Part shown: positions 16,877-25,924 of the stretch, in pieces | How positions within the stretch are numbered: the first letter of the stretch is position 1 | Layout of the letters: each line of letters opens with the position of its first letter | Assembly: GCF_044962685.1 (NCBI RefSeq) | Contig: NZ_JBBKTX010000008.1 | Location: 115,111-179,110 of the forward strand | Length of the DNA: 64,000 nucleotides | Reading direction: 5' to 3' | Origin: Oceanobacter antarcticus | Lineage (GTDB): Bacteria; Pseudomonadota; Gammaproteobacteria; Pseudomonadales; Oceanobacteraceae | Notes under the pieces: model-generated | Database searches by the model: none | The model's input: only the letters and a program-made list of their open reading frames with translations | What the model was told of the DNA's origin: nothing | Made by a program: the position numbers and the translations under genes

Positions 16877-17656
16877 GTGGCCCATGCCTCCGCAACGGGA
16901 AGTGATTCTGCGACAAATGCCACCCGATCGCCAAGCAAGGATGCCGGTGTTCGGATAATTCGTCACGAAAAGCCGTTTCGGGTGCTGATAGCCAATGCCA
17001 AGGGCGGCTGTGGTAAAACGACGCTGGCAACCAATCTGGCCAGTTTTTTTGCCGCCCGACAGCTGCCTACCGCGCTGATCGATTACGATCCCCAGGCGTC
17101 GGCCACTGACTGGCTCGCAGCACGGGATCGAGCGCTTCCCGACATTACCGGTGTCAGTGCCACCCGGCGGAGCCAGACCCAGGGCACTCGCAGCTGGGAA
17201 ATGCGGGTACCCAGCAACACCGCCATGATTGTGATTGATACTCCGGCCGGACTGACAGGTAATGCCCTCAGCGACCGCATCCGGCACAGCGATGTGGTGA
17301 TCATACCAGTGCTGCCATCGGCTATCGATATTCGCGCTGCGACGACATTTATTCGGGATGTCATGCTGTCACCAAGTTTTCGGCAATCACCTAGAGCAAT
17401 CGCGGTGGTCGCCAACCGAACCCGAAAGAACACCCTGGTTTACACCAAGCTGACGTTGTTTCTGAAGAGTCTCGGCATCCCCTTTATTACCACCCTGAGG
17501 GATACCCAACGCTATGTGAGAACCAGCGAACTGGGGCAGGGAATCATCGACGACCAGCAGGTCGAAACCCAGGATCTGGCACACTGGGACGCCTTGCTGG
17601 CGTGGCTGGACGACACCCGCGCCCGAGTCGAGTTCTGTCGTCGACTGACGCGCTAA
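16877..17656 (+). CDS. Orphan ParA/MinD-type ATPase
   Basis: Deviant Walker A KGGCGKT (in VLIANAKGGCGKTTLATN), Walker A' LIDYDPQASATDW and Walker B VIDTPAGLTG place this in the ParA/MinD family of dimerising ATPases. About 259 residues. The GTG at 16877 is chosen because AGGGAG lies about 10 bases upstream; an earlier TTG at 16763 is open but adds non-conserved sequence overlapping the divergent promoter. No ParB partner, chemotaxis or flagellar gene adjoins it, so cargo is unknown. It is not the chromosomal parA, which sits with parB and gidA. Confidence 0.85.
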   Translation: MAHASATGSDSATNATRSPSKDAGVRIIRHEKPFRVLIANAKGGCGKTTLATNLASFFAARQLPTALIDYDPQASATDWLAARDRALPDITGVSATRRSQTQGTRSWEMRVPSNTAMIVIDTPAGLTGNALSDRIRHSDVVIIPVLPSAIDIRAATTFIRDVMLSPSFRQSPRAIAVVANRTRKNTLVYTKLTLFLKSLGIPFITTLRDTQRYVRTSELGQGIIDDQQVETQDLAHWDALLAWLDDTRARVEFCRRLTR

Positions 17657-17694
17657 CAGCGCTGCCACACGCCGGATTGCCAGCGGCAGGTGAG

Positions 17695-18222
17695 TTACTC
17701 TTGTTCGAGATAAACCTCCAGTGCGTCGATCAGTGGTTCGGGCGACTCATCCTGCGGATCGATTCGCGGCAACCCCGGTACCCACGCCAAATTTTCCATC
17801 ACACAATCGGCCAGACTTTCGTCTTCTGGGCAGTCATCGGCAACGTCGTCCAGCAAAGAAAACAGACCGGCAAGACCAAACTGTTCCGCTTCCAGCTCCA
17901 GGTCTTTGACTCGCTGACGAAAACTGCCAGCAAAACGGTTGCTGTCCTGCTCTCGTGGCAGCGTGATGCGTATACTCCGCAACGGCCGGATAACACTGTC
18001 ACGCCAACCGACATAACCGGTCAACGACTGTTGGAACGGCTCATCTTCTGGCCAAGCGCGCCAGTCACTGGCCAGCCATAATGCCGCTAGCACCAGCAGT
18101 ACATCGACCCCCTCATCCTGAAGCTCAAGCAACCGCTGCTCAACGCTGTTCACCTGGTAAAACCGCTGGGCGAATTGCCACAGTGGGTTGTCCAGGGATT
18201 CTGTGGCACACTGCGCCGCCAT
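17695..18222 (-). CDS. TIGR02444 family protein
   Basis: 175 residues, acidic. The opening SLDNPLWQFAQRFYQVNSVEQRLLELQDEGVDVLLVLAALWL matches the TIGR02444 (DUF2390) family of small cytoplasmic proteins found beside ABC-F ATPase genes in pseudomonads. Function unknown. Its start lies only 28 bp from the divergent ABC-F start, so the two promoters must overlap each other's 5' ends. Confidence 0.85.
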   Translation of the reverse strand: MAAQCATESLDNPLWQFAQRFYQVNSVEQRLLELQDEGVDVLLVLAALWLASDWRAWPEDEPFQQSLTGYVGWRDSVIRPLRSIRITLPREQDSNRFAGSFRQRVKDLELEAEQFGLAGLFSLLDDVADDCPEDESLADCVMENLAWVPGLPRIDPQDESPEPLIDALEVYLEQE

Positions 18223-18250
18223 TGCCGCTACCTTTAGTCACTTGTCGAAT

Positions 18251-20167
18251 ATGATCGAATTTAATCAGGTTTCCCTGCAAAGGGGTACGCAAACCCTGTT
18301 GAAAGATGCCAGTCTGCGTATCCATGATGGCCAGAAACTGGCACTGATCGGCCCTAACGGAGCTGGCAAGTCCAGTCTGTTTGCACTGCTGAATGCCGAA
18401 TTGACGGTGGATGGCGGAGATCTGGAGGTTCCCGCCAAATGGCGAATTTCTCATATGGCGCAAGAAGTGGTTGCCAGCGAGCGCAGCGCATTGGATTACG
18501 CGATTGACGGCGACAAGCCCTATCGCACTATCGAGGCTGGCATCGCCAACGCTACCGATGATAACCAGTTGACCCTCTGGCTCGACCGCATGGATCAGCA
18601 CAAGGGCTACGAAGTTCCCGTCAAGGCCGAGCAACTGCTGCATGGCCTGGGCTTCAGCCAAACCGATTTGCAGCGTGCGGTGAAAGACTTTTCCGGGGGC
18701 TGGCGTATTCGGCTGAATCTGGCGCAGGCATTGATGATGCCATCCGACCTGCTATTACTCGACGAGCCAACCAACCACCTTGATCTCGAAGCGACGCTGT
18801 GGCTCGAAGGGTATTTGCGCAAATACCCTGGCACGCTGTTGTTTATCTCTCATGATCGTGACTTTATCGACGGTGTCGCCGACCATATTGTCCATCTGCA
18901 TGAGCAGAAGCTGACACTTTATCCGGGGAACTACAGCGCCTACGAACGTCTGCGGGCAGAAAAGCTGGCCCAGCAACAGACCCTGTTCGAGAAGCAGCAA
19001 ACCCGTGTTGAAGAGATCGAAAAATTTGTCGCCCGCTTCCGCGCCAAGGCATCCAAGGCCAAGCAGGCCCAAAGCCGTTTGAAAGAACTGCAACGTATGG
19101 AGCTGATTGCACCGGCCCACGTCGACTCGCCGTTCCGGTTTGAATTCCCCTGTCACGAACAGATGTCCAGTCCGCTGCTGACCTTGAAGCAGGCCGACCT
19201 GGGTTATCACCAGCCCAGTAGTGACCGGATACTGCTCCCCGGCGTTAACTTGTCCATCGTACCAGGTCACCGTATCGGTTTACTTGGCCCGAACGGAGCC
19301 GGTAAGTCGACCCTGTTAAAAACCCTGTGCGAAGAAATTCCGCTGCTCAACGGCGAACGTACCCGTGGCGAGCACCTGCACATCGGTTATTTTGCCCAGC
19401 ACCAGCTCGAATCCCTCGATACCTCAGCCTCCGGCATGTTGATCCTGCAACGGCTGAAGCCCAAGGCCAGCGAGCAGTCGATTCGCAACTTTCTCGGCGG
19501 CTTCGGGTTTCATGGCGAGCGCGCACTGGAAGTGATCGAACCCTTCTCCGGTGGTGAAAAAGCTCGTATGGCATTGGCCTGCGTCGCCTGGATGAAGCCC
19601 AACCTGCTGATTCTGGATGAACCGACCAACCACCTCGATATCGAGATGCGCGAAGCCCTGACCCTGGCGCTGCAGAATTTTCCCGGTGCCATCCTCATCG
19701 TCAGTCACGATCGCCACCTGCTCAAGGCCAGTGTCGACGAATACTGGCTGGTCGATCATGGCAAGGTGCAGGAATTTGACGGTGACCTTGACGATTATCA
19801 TCAATACCTCAACAACCGTGGCCAATGGGGTACTGCCCATGTCGACCCTGGCAGCACTGACGGCCACAGCGCGAACGCCACGACCAATGCCGTTGACCGC
19901 AAGGAACAGAAACGTCTGGATGCTGAACGCCGCCAACGCCTGGCACCGTTGCGCAAACAACAACAAGCCGCAGAAAAACAAATGGAAAAGTTGCAAGGTC
20001 TGCTTAACGCCGTAGAAGAAAAACTCGCCGATAGCAGTCTCTACGAAGACGCCCGCAAGGATGAACTGAAACAGCGGTTAGCCGAACAGGCAGACACCAA
20101 AGCCAAGCTGGAAGACATCGAAATGGTATGGATGGAGCTGACCGAGCAACTGGAAAGCAGCGACTGA
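18251..20167 (+). CDS. ABC-F family ATPase (YheS-like)
   Basis: 638 residues with two ABC ATPase domains and no membrane segment, the hallmark of ribosome-associated ABC-F proteins. Walker A GPNGAGKSS is near residue 36 and GPNGAGKST near residue 347; signatures FSGGWRIRLNLAQAL and FSGGEKARMALACV; both Walker B motifs end in LLLLDEPTNHLDLEA or LLILDEPTNHLDIEM. The linker is basic (KASKAKQAQSRLKEL) and the C-terminus is a coiled-coil arm. The ATG at 18251 starts MIEFNQVSLQRG, as in YheS; upstream in-frame codons are discarded. Confidence 0.93.
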   Translation: MIEFNQVSLQRGTQTLLKDASLRIHDGQKLALIGPNGAGKSSLFALLNAELTVDGGDLEVPAKWRISHMAQEVVASERSALDYAIDGDKPYRTIEAGIANATDDNQLTLWLDRMDQHKGYEVPVKAEQLLHGLGFSQTDLQRAVKDFSGGWRIRLNLAQALMMPSDLLLLDEPTNHLDLEATLWLEGYLRKYPGTLLFISHDRDFIDGVADHIVHLHEQKLTLYPGNYSAYERLRAEKLAQQQTLFEKQQTRVEEIEKFVARFRAKASKAKQAQSRLKELQRMELIAPAHVDSPFRFEFPCHEQMSSPLLTLKQADLGYHQPSSDRILLPGVNLSIVPGHRIGLLGPNGAGKSTLLKTLCEEIPLLNGERTRGEHLHIGYFAQHQLESLDTSASGMLILQRLKPKASEQSIRNFLGGFGFHGERALEVIEPFSGGEKARMALACVAWMKPNLLILDEPTNHLDIEMREALTLALQNFPGAILIVSHDRHLLKASVDEYWLVDHGKVQEFDGDLDDYHQYLNNRGQWGTAHVDPGSTDGHSANATTNAVDRKEQKRLDAERRQRLAPLRKQQQAAEKQMEKLQGLLNAVEEKLADSSLYEDARKDELKQRLAEQADTKAKLEDIEMVWMELTEQLESSD

Positions 20168-20208
20168 TCAGACACCTGCGTACTGGACGGCCCACTGCTG
20201 CTGATTGC

Positions 20209-21084
20209 TCAGAAATTCAGCATGCCGTCTTTGATTTCACTATGAACGCCGTAACGCTGATAAATTTTATCAGCCCAAAGCCGGGCAATATGCTCAAACG
20301 TGCCATCTTGCTGCATCTTTCGGGCAGCCGACTGCCATTGCACCACCACCTCGTTGGGGGTACCCCAGCGTGACATCATGATGTATACCTCAGATCGACG
20401 CACCGTCAGCAAGGGTTCAAAGGCTAACAGTGGCAAGCTCAGGTTGGCACACACATCGGCCAGGCCAAGCGGCTCGTAGAACAGCGCATCGATACGATGG
20501 TGATAGAGCTTCTTGACGTTGTGCTCATGTCGCGACACCTCGTTCAGATTCAAAAATTGATGCTGCTGCAGATATTCAGCGCGGATATCACCGCGCACCA
20601 CGCCAATCGCTGCCAGTCCTTTGAAATCCTCCAGCGACTCCAGCGTCAAACCCGAGTCCTTGCGACCATAAAGCACCCAGGACTTACTCAATACCTGGGC
20701 AATCAGATGGAAATTCAGTTCCCGTAGCGGTGTTTTTGAAAAACCGAACAGTACGACATTCGCCTGTTCCTGCGCCAGCTCCAGTGCCCGCTGCTCCGGT
20801 ACGATACGAATCGTATCGTCATTACCGATACGCCGCTGGATTTCACGAACAATATCCGTCACATAACCACTGACAAGGCCATCCGAATCAGTATAACTGG
20901 CCGGTGGCTCCTCCACAGCCAGCAGCTGCAAGGGTTCATTCGCCATCACCAGAAAGCTTTCGGCAAGCAGGAGCGGCAATAGTCCACGAACACAACGGCT
21001 CACCCCGTCGCGCCAGGCATCCATATTCCACGACAAACGATCACCCCAAAACAAACGCATTGTTAACCGCCAGTTATTAATCAT
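20209..21084 (-). CDS. Periplasmic solute-binding protein, family 3 type
   Basis: 291 residues to the first ATG. A signal peptide around GLLPLLLAESFLVMA ends before NEPLQLLAVEE, better explained by the later ATG at 21024. The mature part has the SBP_bac_3 pattern: PPASYTDSDGLVSGYVTDIVREI near the start, WVLYGRKDSGLTLESLEDFKGLAAIGVVRGD in the middle and a C-terminal WADKIYQRYG. No permease or ATPase gene adjoins it, so it may be a sensor-type or orphan binding protein. Ligand unknown. Confidence 0.8.
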   Translation of the reverse strand: MINNWRLTMRLFWGDRLSWNMDAWRDGVSRCVRGLLPLLLAESFLVMANEPLQLLAVEEPPASYTDSDGLVSGYVTDIVREIQRRIGNDDTIRIVPEQRALELAQEQANVVLFGFSKTPLRELNFHLIAQVLSKSWVLYGRKDSGLTLESLEDFKGLAAIGVVRGDIRAEYLQQHQFLNLNEVSRHEHNVKKLYHHRIDALFYEPLGLADVCANLSLPLLAFEPLLTVRRSEVYIMMSRWGTPNEVVVQWQSAARKMQQDGTFEHIARLWADKIYQRYGVHSEIKDGMLNF

Positions 21085-21175
21085 TTTATTGAACGCAAGA
21101 CCCTAAATTTATAGAAACAACCCGTCGAAGAGGCAGCCGATCATTTCTCCAACCATTAACACCGCCTCCAGCACC

Positions 21176-22435
21176 TTACGGCAATAACGCCGCCACCTCT
21201 GCCACAAGCCGGGCGACCGTTCCCCGGCTATGCCGAACCTTGTTTTGTCCGGCGTAACCCATGTGCTGCCGCTGCTGCGGATCGTCCAGCAATCGCGCCA
21301 CATCCGTCACCAACGAAGAGTGGGTTGTCAGCTGCAAGGCGTTTTCAGCTTTCAGCTCATCCACCACAGTCTGAAAATTAAAATAATATGGCCCCATGAG
21401 TACCGGCTTGCCCAATGCAGCGGGTTCGATCGGGTTATGGCCACCTCGCGGCACCAGACTCCCCCCCATCACCACGACATCCGCTGCCGCCAGCAGCAGC
21501 AGCATTTCACCCATAGAGTCCGCCAGATAAATCTGACAACCATTGCCGGACTCCTGCTGACTGCGACGGGCCACAATAAAGCTTTCGTCCAGACAGGATT
21601 GTGCTACCGGGTCAAATCGCTCCGGGTGTCGGGGCACCAGCACCAGCAACAGCTGCGGCCAGCGCTGTATCCATTGTCGGGCTGCAGCCATCAGTAGCGC
21701 TTCTTCGCCCTCATGACTGGATGCCAGCAGCACAACCGGGCGATCAGCTCCCCAGCCCTGACGTAAATCGTGAGCCTGATCCTCTATACCCGCAGGCACC
21801 ACCACGTCATATTTGAGACTGCCACACACCGCCAGCCGCACAGGTGGCAAACCCAGATCCAGAAAACGCTGGCCATCCGCCTCATTCTGTACCGCCACAC
21901 GGGTCAAACGCTGCAACATCGGACGGGTCAGCGCCGCCAGGCGAGCATAGCCTCGCGCCGAGCGTGCCGACAGTCGGGCATTCGCCAGCAAGGCTGGAAT
22001 CCGGCGTTGCTGGCAACATGCCAACAGGTTTGGCCATAATTCCGTTTCCATCACCACCAGGCAGGCAGGCTTGAGCCGACGGCAAAACAGCCACCAGCAC
22101 AGCGGTAGGTCATAGGGCATAAAACTGCGCTTAACCCGGTTGCCGAACAAACGTTCGACCTGCCCCGCTCCGGTCGGAGTGGTACTGGTTATCCAGATAG
22201 TGCGGTTCGGATAATCCTGTAACAGCTGATCAATCAGCGGCGCTGCCGCCAGCGTCTCACCGACAGAAACCGCATGAATCCAGATAGCACCAGGCTGGGG
22301 CTGAGCGATCACCCAACCCAATCGTTCGCCAACACGCCGGCGATAGCCCGGATTTTGTCGCCCGCGCCACCAGATTCGGCAGAGCAGAACAGGCATGATC
22401 AGGGTCAGTAAAATAGTATAGACAAGCCGCGCCAC
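21176..22435 (-). CDS. waaA: 3-deoxy-D-manno-octulosonic acid (Kdo) transferase
   Basis: Inner-membrane GT-B glycosyltransferase that adds Kdo to lipid IVA. About 419 residues: N-terminal anchor helix (VYTILLTLIMPVLLCRIWW), the catalytic-region motif AVSVGETLAA, TGAGQVERLFG, METELWPNLL and GGHNPIEPAALGKPV in the C-terminal half. The GTG at 22435 is preferred because it starts right before the anchor helix and has GAGAG upstream. The frame stays open to another GTG at 22477. It is divergent from hldE, together forming an LPS-core locus. Confidence 0.93.
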   Translation of the reverse strand: MARLVYTILLTLIMPVLLCRIWWRGRQNPGYRRRVGERLGWVIAQPQPGAIWIHAVSVGETLAAAPLIDQLLQDYPNRTIWITSTTPTGAGQVERLFGNRVKRSFMPYDLPLCWWLFCRRLKPACLVVMETELWPNLLACCQQRRIPALLANARLSARSARGYARLAALTRPMLQRLTRVAVQNEADGQRFLDLGLPPVRLAVCGSLKYDVVVPAGIEDQAHDLRQGWGADRPVVLLASSHEGEEALLMAAARQWIQRWPQLLLVLVPRHPERFDPVAQSCLDESFIVARRSQQESGNGCQIYLADSMGEMLLLLAAADVVVMGGSLVPRGGHNPIEPAALGKPVLMGPYYFNFQTVVDELKAENALQLTTHSSLVTDVARLLDDPQQRQHMGYAGQNKVRHSRGTVARLVAEVAALLP

Positions 22436-22528
22436 AAGTGAGTTCTCTCGCTGGAACAGGGCGGAGAATGGTAGCACAACAAGCCATTGTGCTAGACTCG
22501 GCCCTCCTTTTTCAGCGCGTTAATAACG

Positions 22529-23968
22529 ATGGATACCAAAGTTCCCGACTACCACCAGGCCAACGTGCTTGTGTTTGGTGACGTCATGCTGGATCGCTAC
22601 TGGCAAGGCCCGACCTCCCGCATTTCTCCAGAAGCGCCTGTGCCAGTGGTCAGGATCCAGGACAGTGAAAACCGTGCCGGTGGTGCCGGTAACGTTGCTC
22701 TCAACATTGCCACGCTTGGTGCCCATGTTGAGCTGCTGGGGATTACCGGCAACGACGACAATGGCCGCCAATTATCCGGCTTGTTACAGCAGGCCGGAGT
22801 GAGTTGTTATTTTCTCGAACATGCCAGTCACCCGACCATCACCAAGCTGCGTATTATCAGCCGTCAGCAGCAGTTGATCCGGCTTGATTTCGAAGAAGCT
22901 TTTCACGCCACCGATATGACGACACTGGTCGAGACCTATGACCAGCAGATCAGCCAAGCCAACGTCGTGGTACTGTCAGACTATGGCAAAGGTGCCCTGA
23001 ACAACCCGCAACGACTGATTAAATCCGCCCGCCGGGCCAACACCCCGGTATTGGTCGACCCCAAGGGCACTGACTTTGAACGTTATCGTGGCGCCAGCCT
23101 GATTACCCCCAACCTGAGCGAATTTGAAGCCGTTGTGGGTCACTGCCCGGATGACGAGACACTGGTGGCCAAAGGTCGGGTCCTGATCGACACCTACGCG
23201 CTGGACGCCATCCTGATTACCCGCAGCGAAAAAGGCATGACGCTGATTTGCCAGGATCAGCCGCCGTTCCACTTGCCGACTCGCGCCCGCGAAGTCTTTG
23301 ACGTCACCGGCGCTGGCGACACCGTCATTTCGGTGCTCGCGGCCTCTCTGGCCGCTGGCTGCAACCTCCAGCAAGCCACGATTCTGGCCAACACCGGTGC
23401 CGGTATCGTGGTTGGCAAGCTCGGCACCGCGACCGTCACCACAGAAGAGTTGCGCGCCGAGTTACGCAGCGAAAGCCACCAGGGAGCTGGCATGTTTGAC
23501 GAAGACAGCCTCGCGATACTGGTTGAAGAGGCCCGCTCACGTGGCGAAACCCTGGTGATGACCAACGGTTGCTTCGATATTCTTCATCCGGGCCATGTGC
23601 AGTATCTCAAGGAAGCCAAGGCCCTCGGCGACCGGCTGCTGGTCGCGGTCAACGCCGATGATTCCGTCAGCCGTCTGAAAGGCCCGAGTCGGCCGATCAA
23701 TCCAATTGATCACCGCATGGCGGTGCTCGCCGGACTGGAAAGTGTCGATTGGGTCGTGCCCTTTGCCGAAGACACCCCTGAGCGCCTGATTTGTCGCCTG
23801 TTACCGGATATTCTGGTAAAGGGTGGAGACTATAGCGTTGACCAGATTGCCGGTGGCCGCTGTGTTCAGGACAACGGTGGTGAGGTCATCATCCTCAGCT
23901 TCAAAGACAACTGCTCTACCAGTGCCATCGTCAAACGCATCCAGAATTCCGAGGAGAACAAGGTATGA
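22529..23968 (+). CDS. hldE: Bifunctional heptose-7-phosphate kinase / heptose-1-phosphate adenylyltransferase
   Basis: Cytoplasmic enzyme giving ADP-glycero-manno-heptose for the LPS inner core. The 479 residues match the family. The N-terminal 320 residues are a PfkB sugar kinase (SRISPEAPVPVV, NRAGGAGNVALNIA, DVTGAGDTVIS). The C-terminal part from about residue 340 is a nucleotidyltransferase with TNGCFDILHPGHVQYL (HxGH) and SRLKGPSRPI. Its stop overlaps the hldD start by 4 bp, indicating translational coupling. Confidence 0.96.
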   Translation: MDTKVPDYHQANVLVFGDVMLDRYWQGPTSRISPEAPVPVVRIQDSENRAGGAGNVALNIATLGAHVELLGITGNDDNGRQLSGLLQQAGVSCYFLEHASHPTITKLRIISRQQQLIRLDFEEAFHATDMTTLVETYDQQISQANVVVLSDYGKGALNNPQRLIKSARRANTPVLVDPKGTDFERYRGASLITPNLSEFEAVVGHCPDDETLVAKGRVLIDTYALDAILITRSEKGMTLICQDQPPFHLPTRAREVFDVTGAGDTVISVLAASLAAGCNLQQATILANTGAGIVVGKLGTATVTTEELRAELRSESHQGAGMFDEDSLAILVEEARSRGETLVMTNGCFDILHPGHVQYLKEAKALGDRLLVAVNADDSVSRLKGPSRPINPIDHRMAVLAGLESVDWVVPFAEDTPERLICRLLPDILVKGGDYSVDQIAGGRCVQDNGGEVIILSFKDNCSTSAIVKRIQNSEENKV

Positions 23969-24936
23969 TCATTGTTACCGGCGGTGCCGGTTTTATTGGT
24001 GCCAACATTGTCAAAACCCTGAACGAACAGGGCCGCAGTGACATTATTGTGGTCGACGACCTCAGCGACGGCAAAAAATTCTACAATCTTGCCGACTGCG
24101 ACATTGCCGACTACCTCGACAAGGAAGACTTTCTCCAGCGAGTACAGCTGGATGATGGTCTGCTGGATAATGTTGAGGTTATTTTCCACGAAGGTGCCTG
24201 CTCCGAAACCACCGAGTGGAATGGCAAGTACATGATGGAGAACAATTACGAATACTCCAAAATCCTGCTGCATGCCTGTCTCGAAAAACGCATTCCCTAC
24301 CTCTATGCTTCCAGTGCCGCCGTCTATGGTGGCAGTGCCGTCTTCAAGGAAGAACGCAGCTTCGAGCAGCCACTGAATGTGTATGGTTACTCCAAGTGGC
24401 AGTTCGACCAGTACGTACGCCAACTGCGTAGCAGCGCACCGGCGCTGTTTCAGAGCCAGGTCGTTGGCTTCCGTTATTTCAACGTCTATGGCCCGCGCGA
24501 ACAACACAAGGGTTCCATGGCATCCGTCGCCTTCCATTTTAACAACCAGATTCAGGCCAACGGATTCTGCAAGCTGTTCGCCGGTTGTGATGGTTATGCC
24601 GATGGCGAGCAGCGCCGCGACTTTGTGTTTGTGGGTGATGTCGTCAAGGTCAACCTGTGGTTCTGGGCCAACCCGGATAAAAGTGGCATTTTTAACCTGG
24701 GAACCGGCCAATGCCAGAGCTTTAATGACGTTGCCGATGCCGTGATCGCCTGGCATGGCGAACAGGGCAGCAACGCCCGCAAGGAATACATGCCGTTCCC
24801 GGATCACCTCAAGGGTGCCTACCAAAGCTTTACCGAAGCGGATATCAGTGCCCTGCGCAGCGTCGGCTACGACCACTCCTTTGCCGATGTCAAAACCGGT
24901 GTCTATGCCTATATGAACTGGCTCGACCAGCACTGA
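23965..24936 (+). CDS. hldD: ADP-glycero-manno-heptose 6-epimerase
   Basis: Final step of ADP-heptose synthesis. 323 residues of the short-chain dehydrogenase/epimerase fold: NADP-binding TGGAGFIGANIV at 6-17, the catalytic SSAAVYGG and YGYSKWQFD (Tyr/Lys pair) and YFNVYGPREQHKGSMASVAFH characteristic of HldD. It overlaps hldE by the ATGA junction. A small hairpin separates it from the acyltransferase gene. Confidence 0.96.
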   Translation: MIIVTGGAGFIGANIVKTLNEQGRSDIIVVDDLSDGKKFYNLADCDIADYLDKEDFLQRVQLDDGLLDNVEVIFHEGACSETTEWNGKYMMENNYEYSKILLHACLEKRIPYLYASSAAVYGGSAVFKEERSFEQPLNVYGYSKWQFDQYVRQLRSSAPALFQSQVVGFRYFNVYGPREQHKGSMASVAFHFNNQIQANGFCKLFAGCDGYADGEQRRDFVFVGDVVKVNLWFWANPDKSGIFNLGTGQCQSFNDVADAVIAWHGEQGSNARKEYMPFPDHLKGAYQSFTEADISALRSVGYDHSFADVKTGVYAYMNWLDQH

Positions 24937-24958
24937 GCGTACCCATACAGAAGGTTCA

Positions 24959-24980
24959 GATCCGGCCGCCCTGCCGGATC
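24959..24980 (+). repeat. 7-bp hairpin between hldD and the acyltransferase gene
   Basis: GATCCGG (24959-24965) pairs with CCGGATC (24974-24980) around an 8-nt loop. It lies 23 bp past the hldD stop and 30 bp before the next start. It could be an attenuator or processing site; no T-run follows. Confidence 0.35.
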
Positions 24981-25010
24981 ATCTGCCGGACGTCGATAGA
25001 GATTTCTCCC

Positions 25011-25922
25011 ATGCCTCCGAAGCATCTGTTACATCCCCGTTACTGGCCTGTCTGGCTCGGAACCGGCCTGCTGATATCCATGACTTACCTGCCTTATCGG
25101 ATTCAGCTGGCGATTGGTAAAACACTGGGATTGATATTGTACAAAACCGGCAAAAGCCGCCGCCATATTGCGACGGTGAACGTGCGTCTCTGCTTTCCAG
25201 AAAAGGCCGAGCAACAACAAACCCAGCTGGTACGGCAAATTTTTATCGACAACGGTATTGGTCTGATGGAAACCCTGATCGGCTGGTTCCGGCGACCGGA
25301 CTATCTGCTGGATCGCACCCATTTTCACGGCTTCGAGCAATTAAAGGCCGAACTGGCCACTGGCCGGGGGGTCATATTATTGGGAGCACATTACTCCATG
25401 CTGGATCTGGCAGGCGCGCTGTTTGTCACCCAATTACCGGCCAACGTCAGCTATCGGCCACAGGATAACCCCGTGATGAACTGGTTGATGGAGCAACAAC
25501 GGCAAAAACTCTACACAGGCTGCTATACCCGCAAGGACATCCGTTCCTTTATTCGTTGCCTCAAGCAGGGCGAAGTCCTGTGGTACGCACAAGATCAGGA
25601 TTTTGGCCGCAAGAACAGCGTTTTTGTGGATTTTTTTGGTATTCCGACCGCGACTATTACCGCGACTTCGCGTATTGCCAAAGCGGGCAACGCAAAGGTC
25701 ATGCCGCTGACCTACTTCCGCCGAGATGACAATTCCGGCTACGACATTACCGTGCATCCACCGCTGCCGATTCCAAGCGGTGACGACATAGAGGACGCCC
25801 GTGTCGCCAATGCTTTTATCGAACAGCAATTACGCCAGCATCCGTCACAATATCTGTGGTTACATCGCCGTTTCAAGACTCAACCTGACGCTGGCAACGG
25901 CAAAGCCAACCTGTATCGTTAA
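25011..25922 (+). CDS. Late lipid A acyltransferase (LpxL/HtrB type)
   Basis: 303 residues with an N-terminal membrane helix (about 12-32) and the HX4D catalytic motif in GAHYSMLD near residue 125, plus VSYRPQDNPVMNWLMEQQR and YAQDQDFGRKNSVFVDFFG, which are typical of LpxL/LpxM-like secondary acyltransferases of lipid A. It follows hldE-hldD in the same orientation, consistent with envelope synthesis. Whether it transfers laurate, myristate or another chain cannot be told. It ends 2 bp from the stop of the convergent coiled-coil gene. Confidence 0.9.
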   Translation: MPPKHLLHPRYWPVWLGTGLLISMTYLPYRIQLAIGKTLGLILYKTGKSRRHIATVNVRLCFPEKAEQQQTQLVRQIFIDNGIGLMETLIGWFRRPDYLLDRTHFHGFEQLKAELATGRGVILLGAHYSMLDLAGALFVTQLPANVSYRPQDNPVMNWLMEQQRQKLYTGCYTRKDIRSFIRCLKQGEVLWYAQDQDFGRKNSVFVDFFGIPTATITATSRIAKAGNAKVMPLTYFRRDDNSGYDITVHPPLPIPSGDDIEDARVANAFIEQQLRQHPSQYLWLHRRFKTQPDAGNGKANLYR

Positions 25923-25924
25923 AA

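Noticed and set aside
23866..24933. 355-residue minus-strand ORF
   Set aside because: Mirror image of hldD and the end of hldE; low-complexity V/G-rich shadow caused by codon bias on the coding strand.
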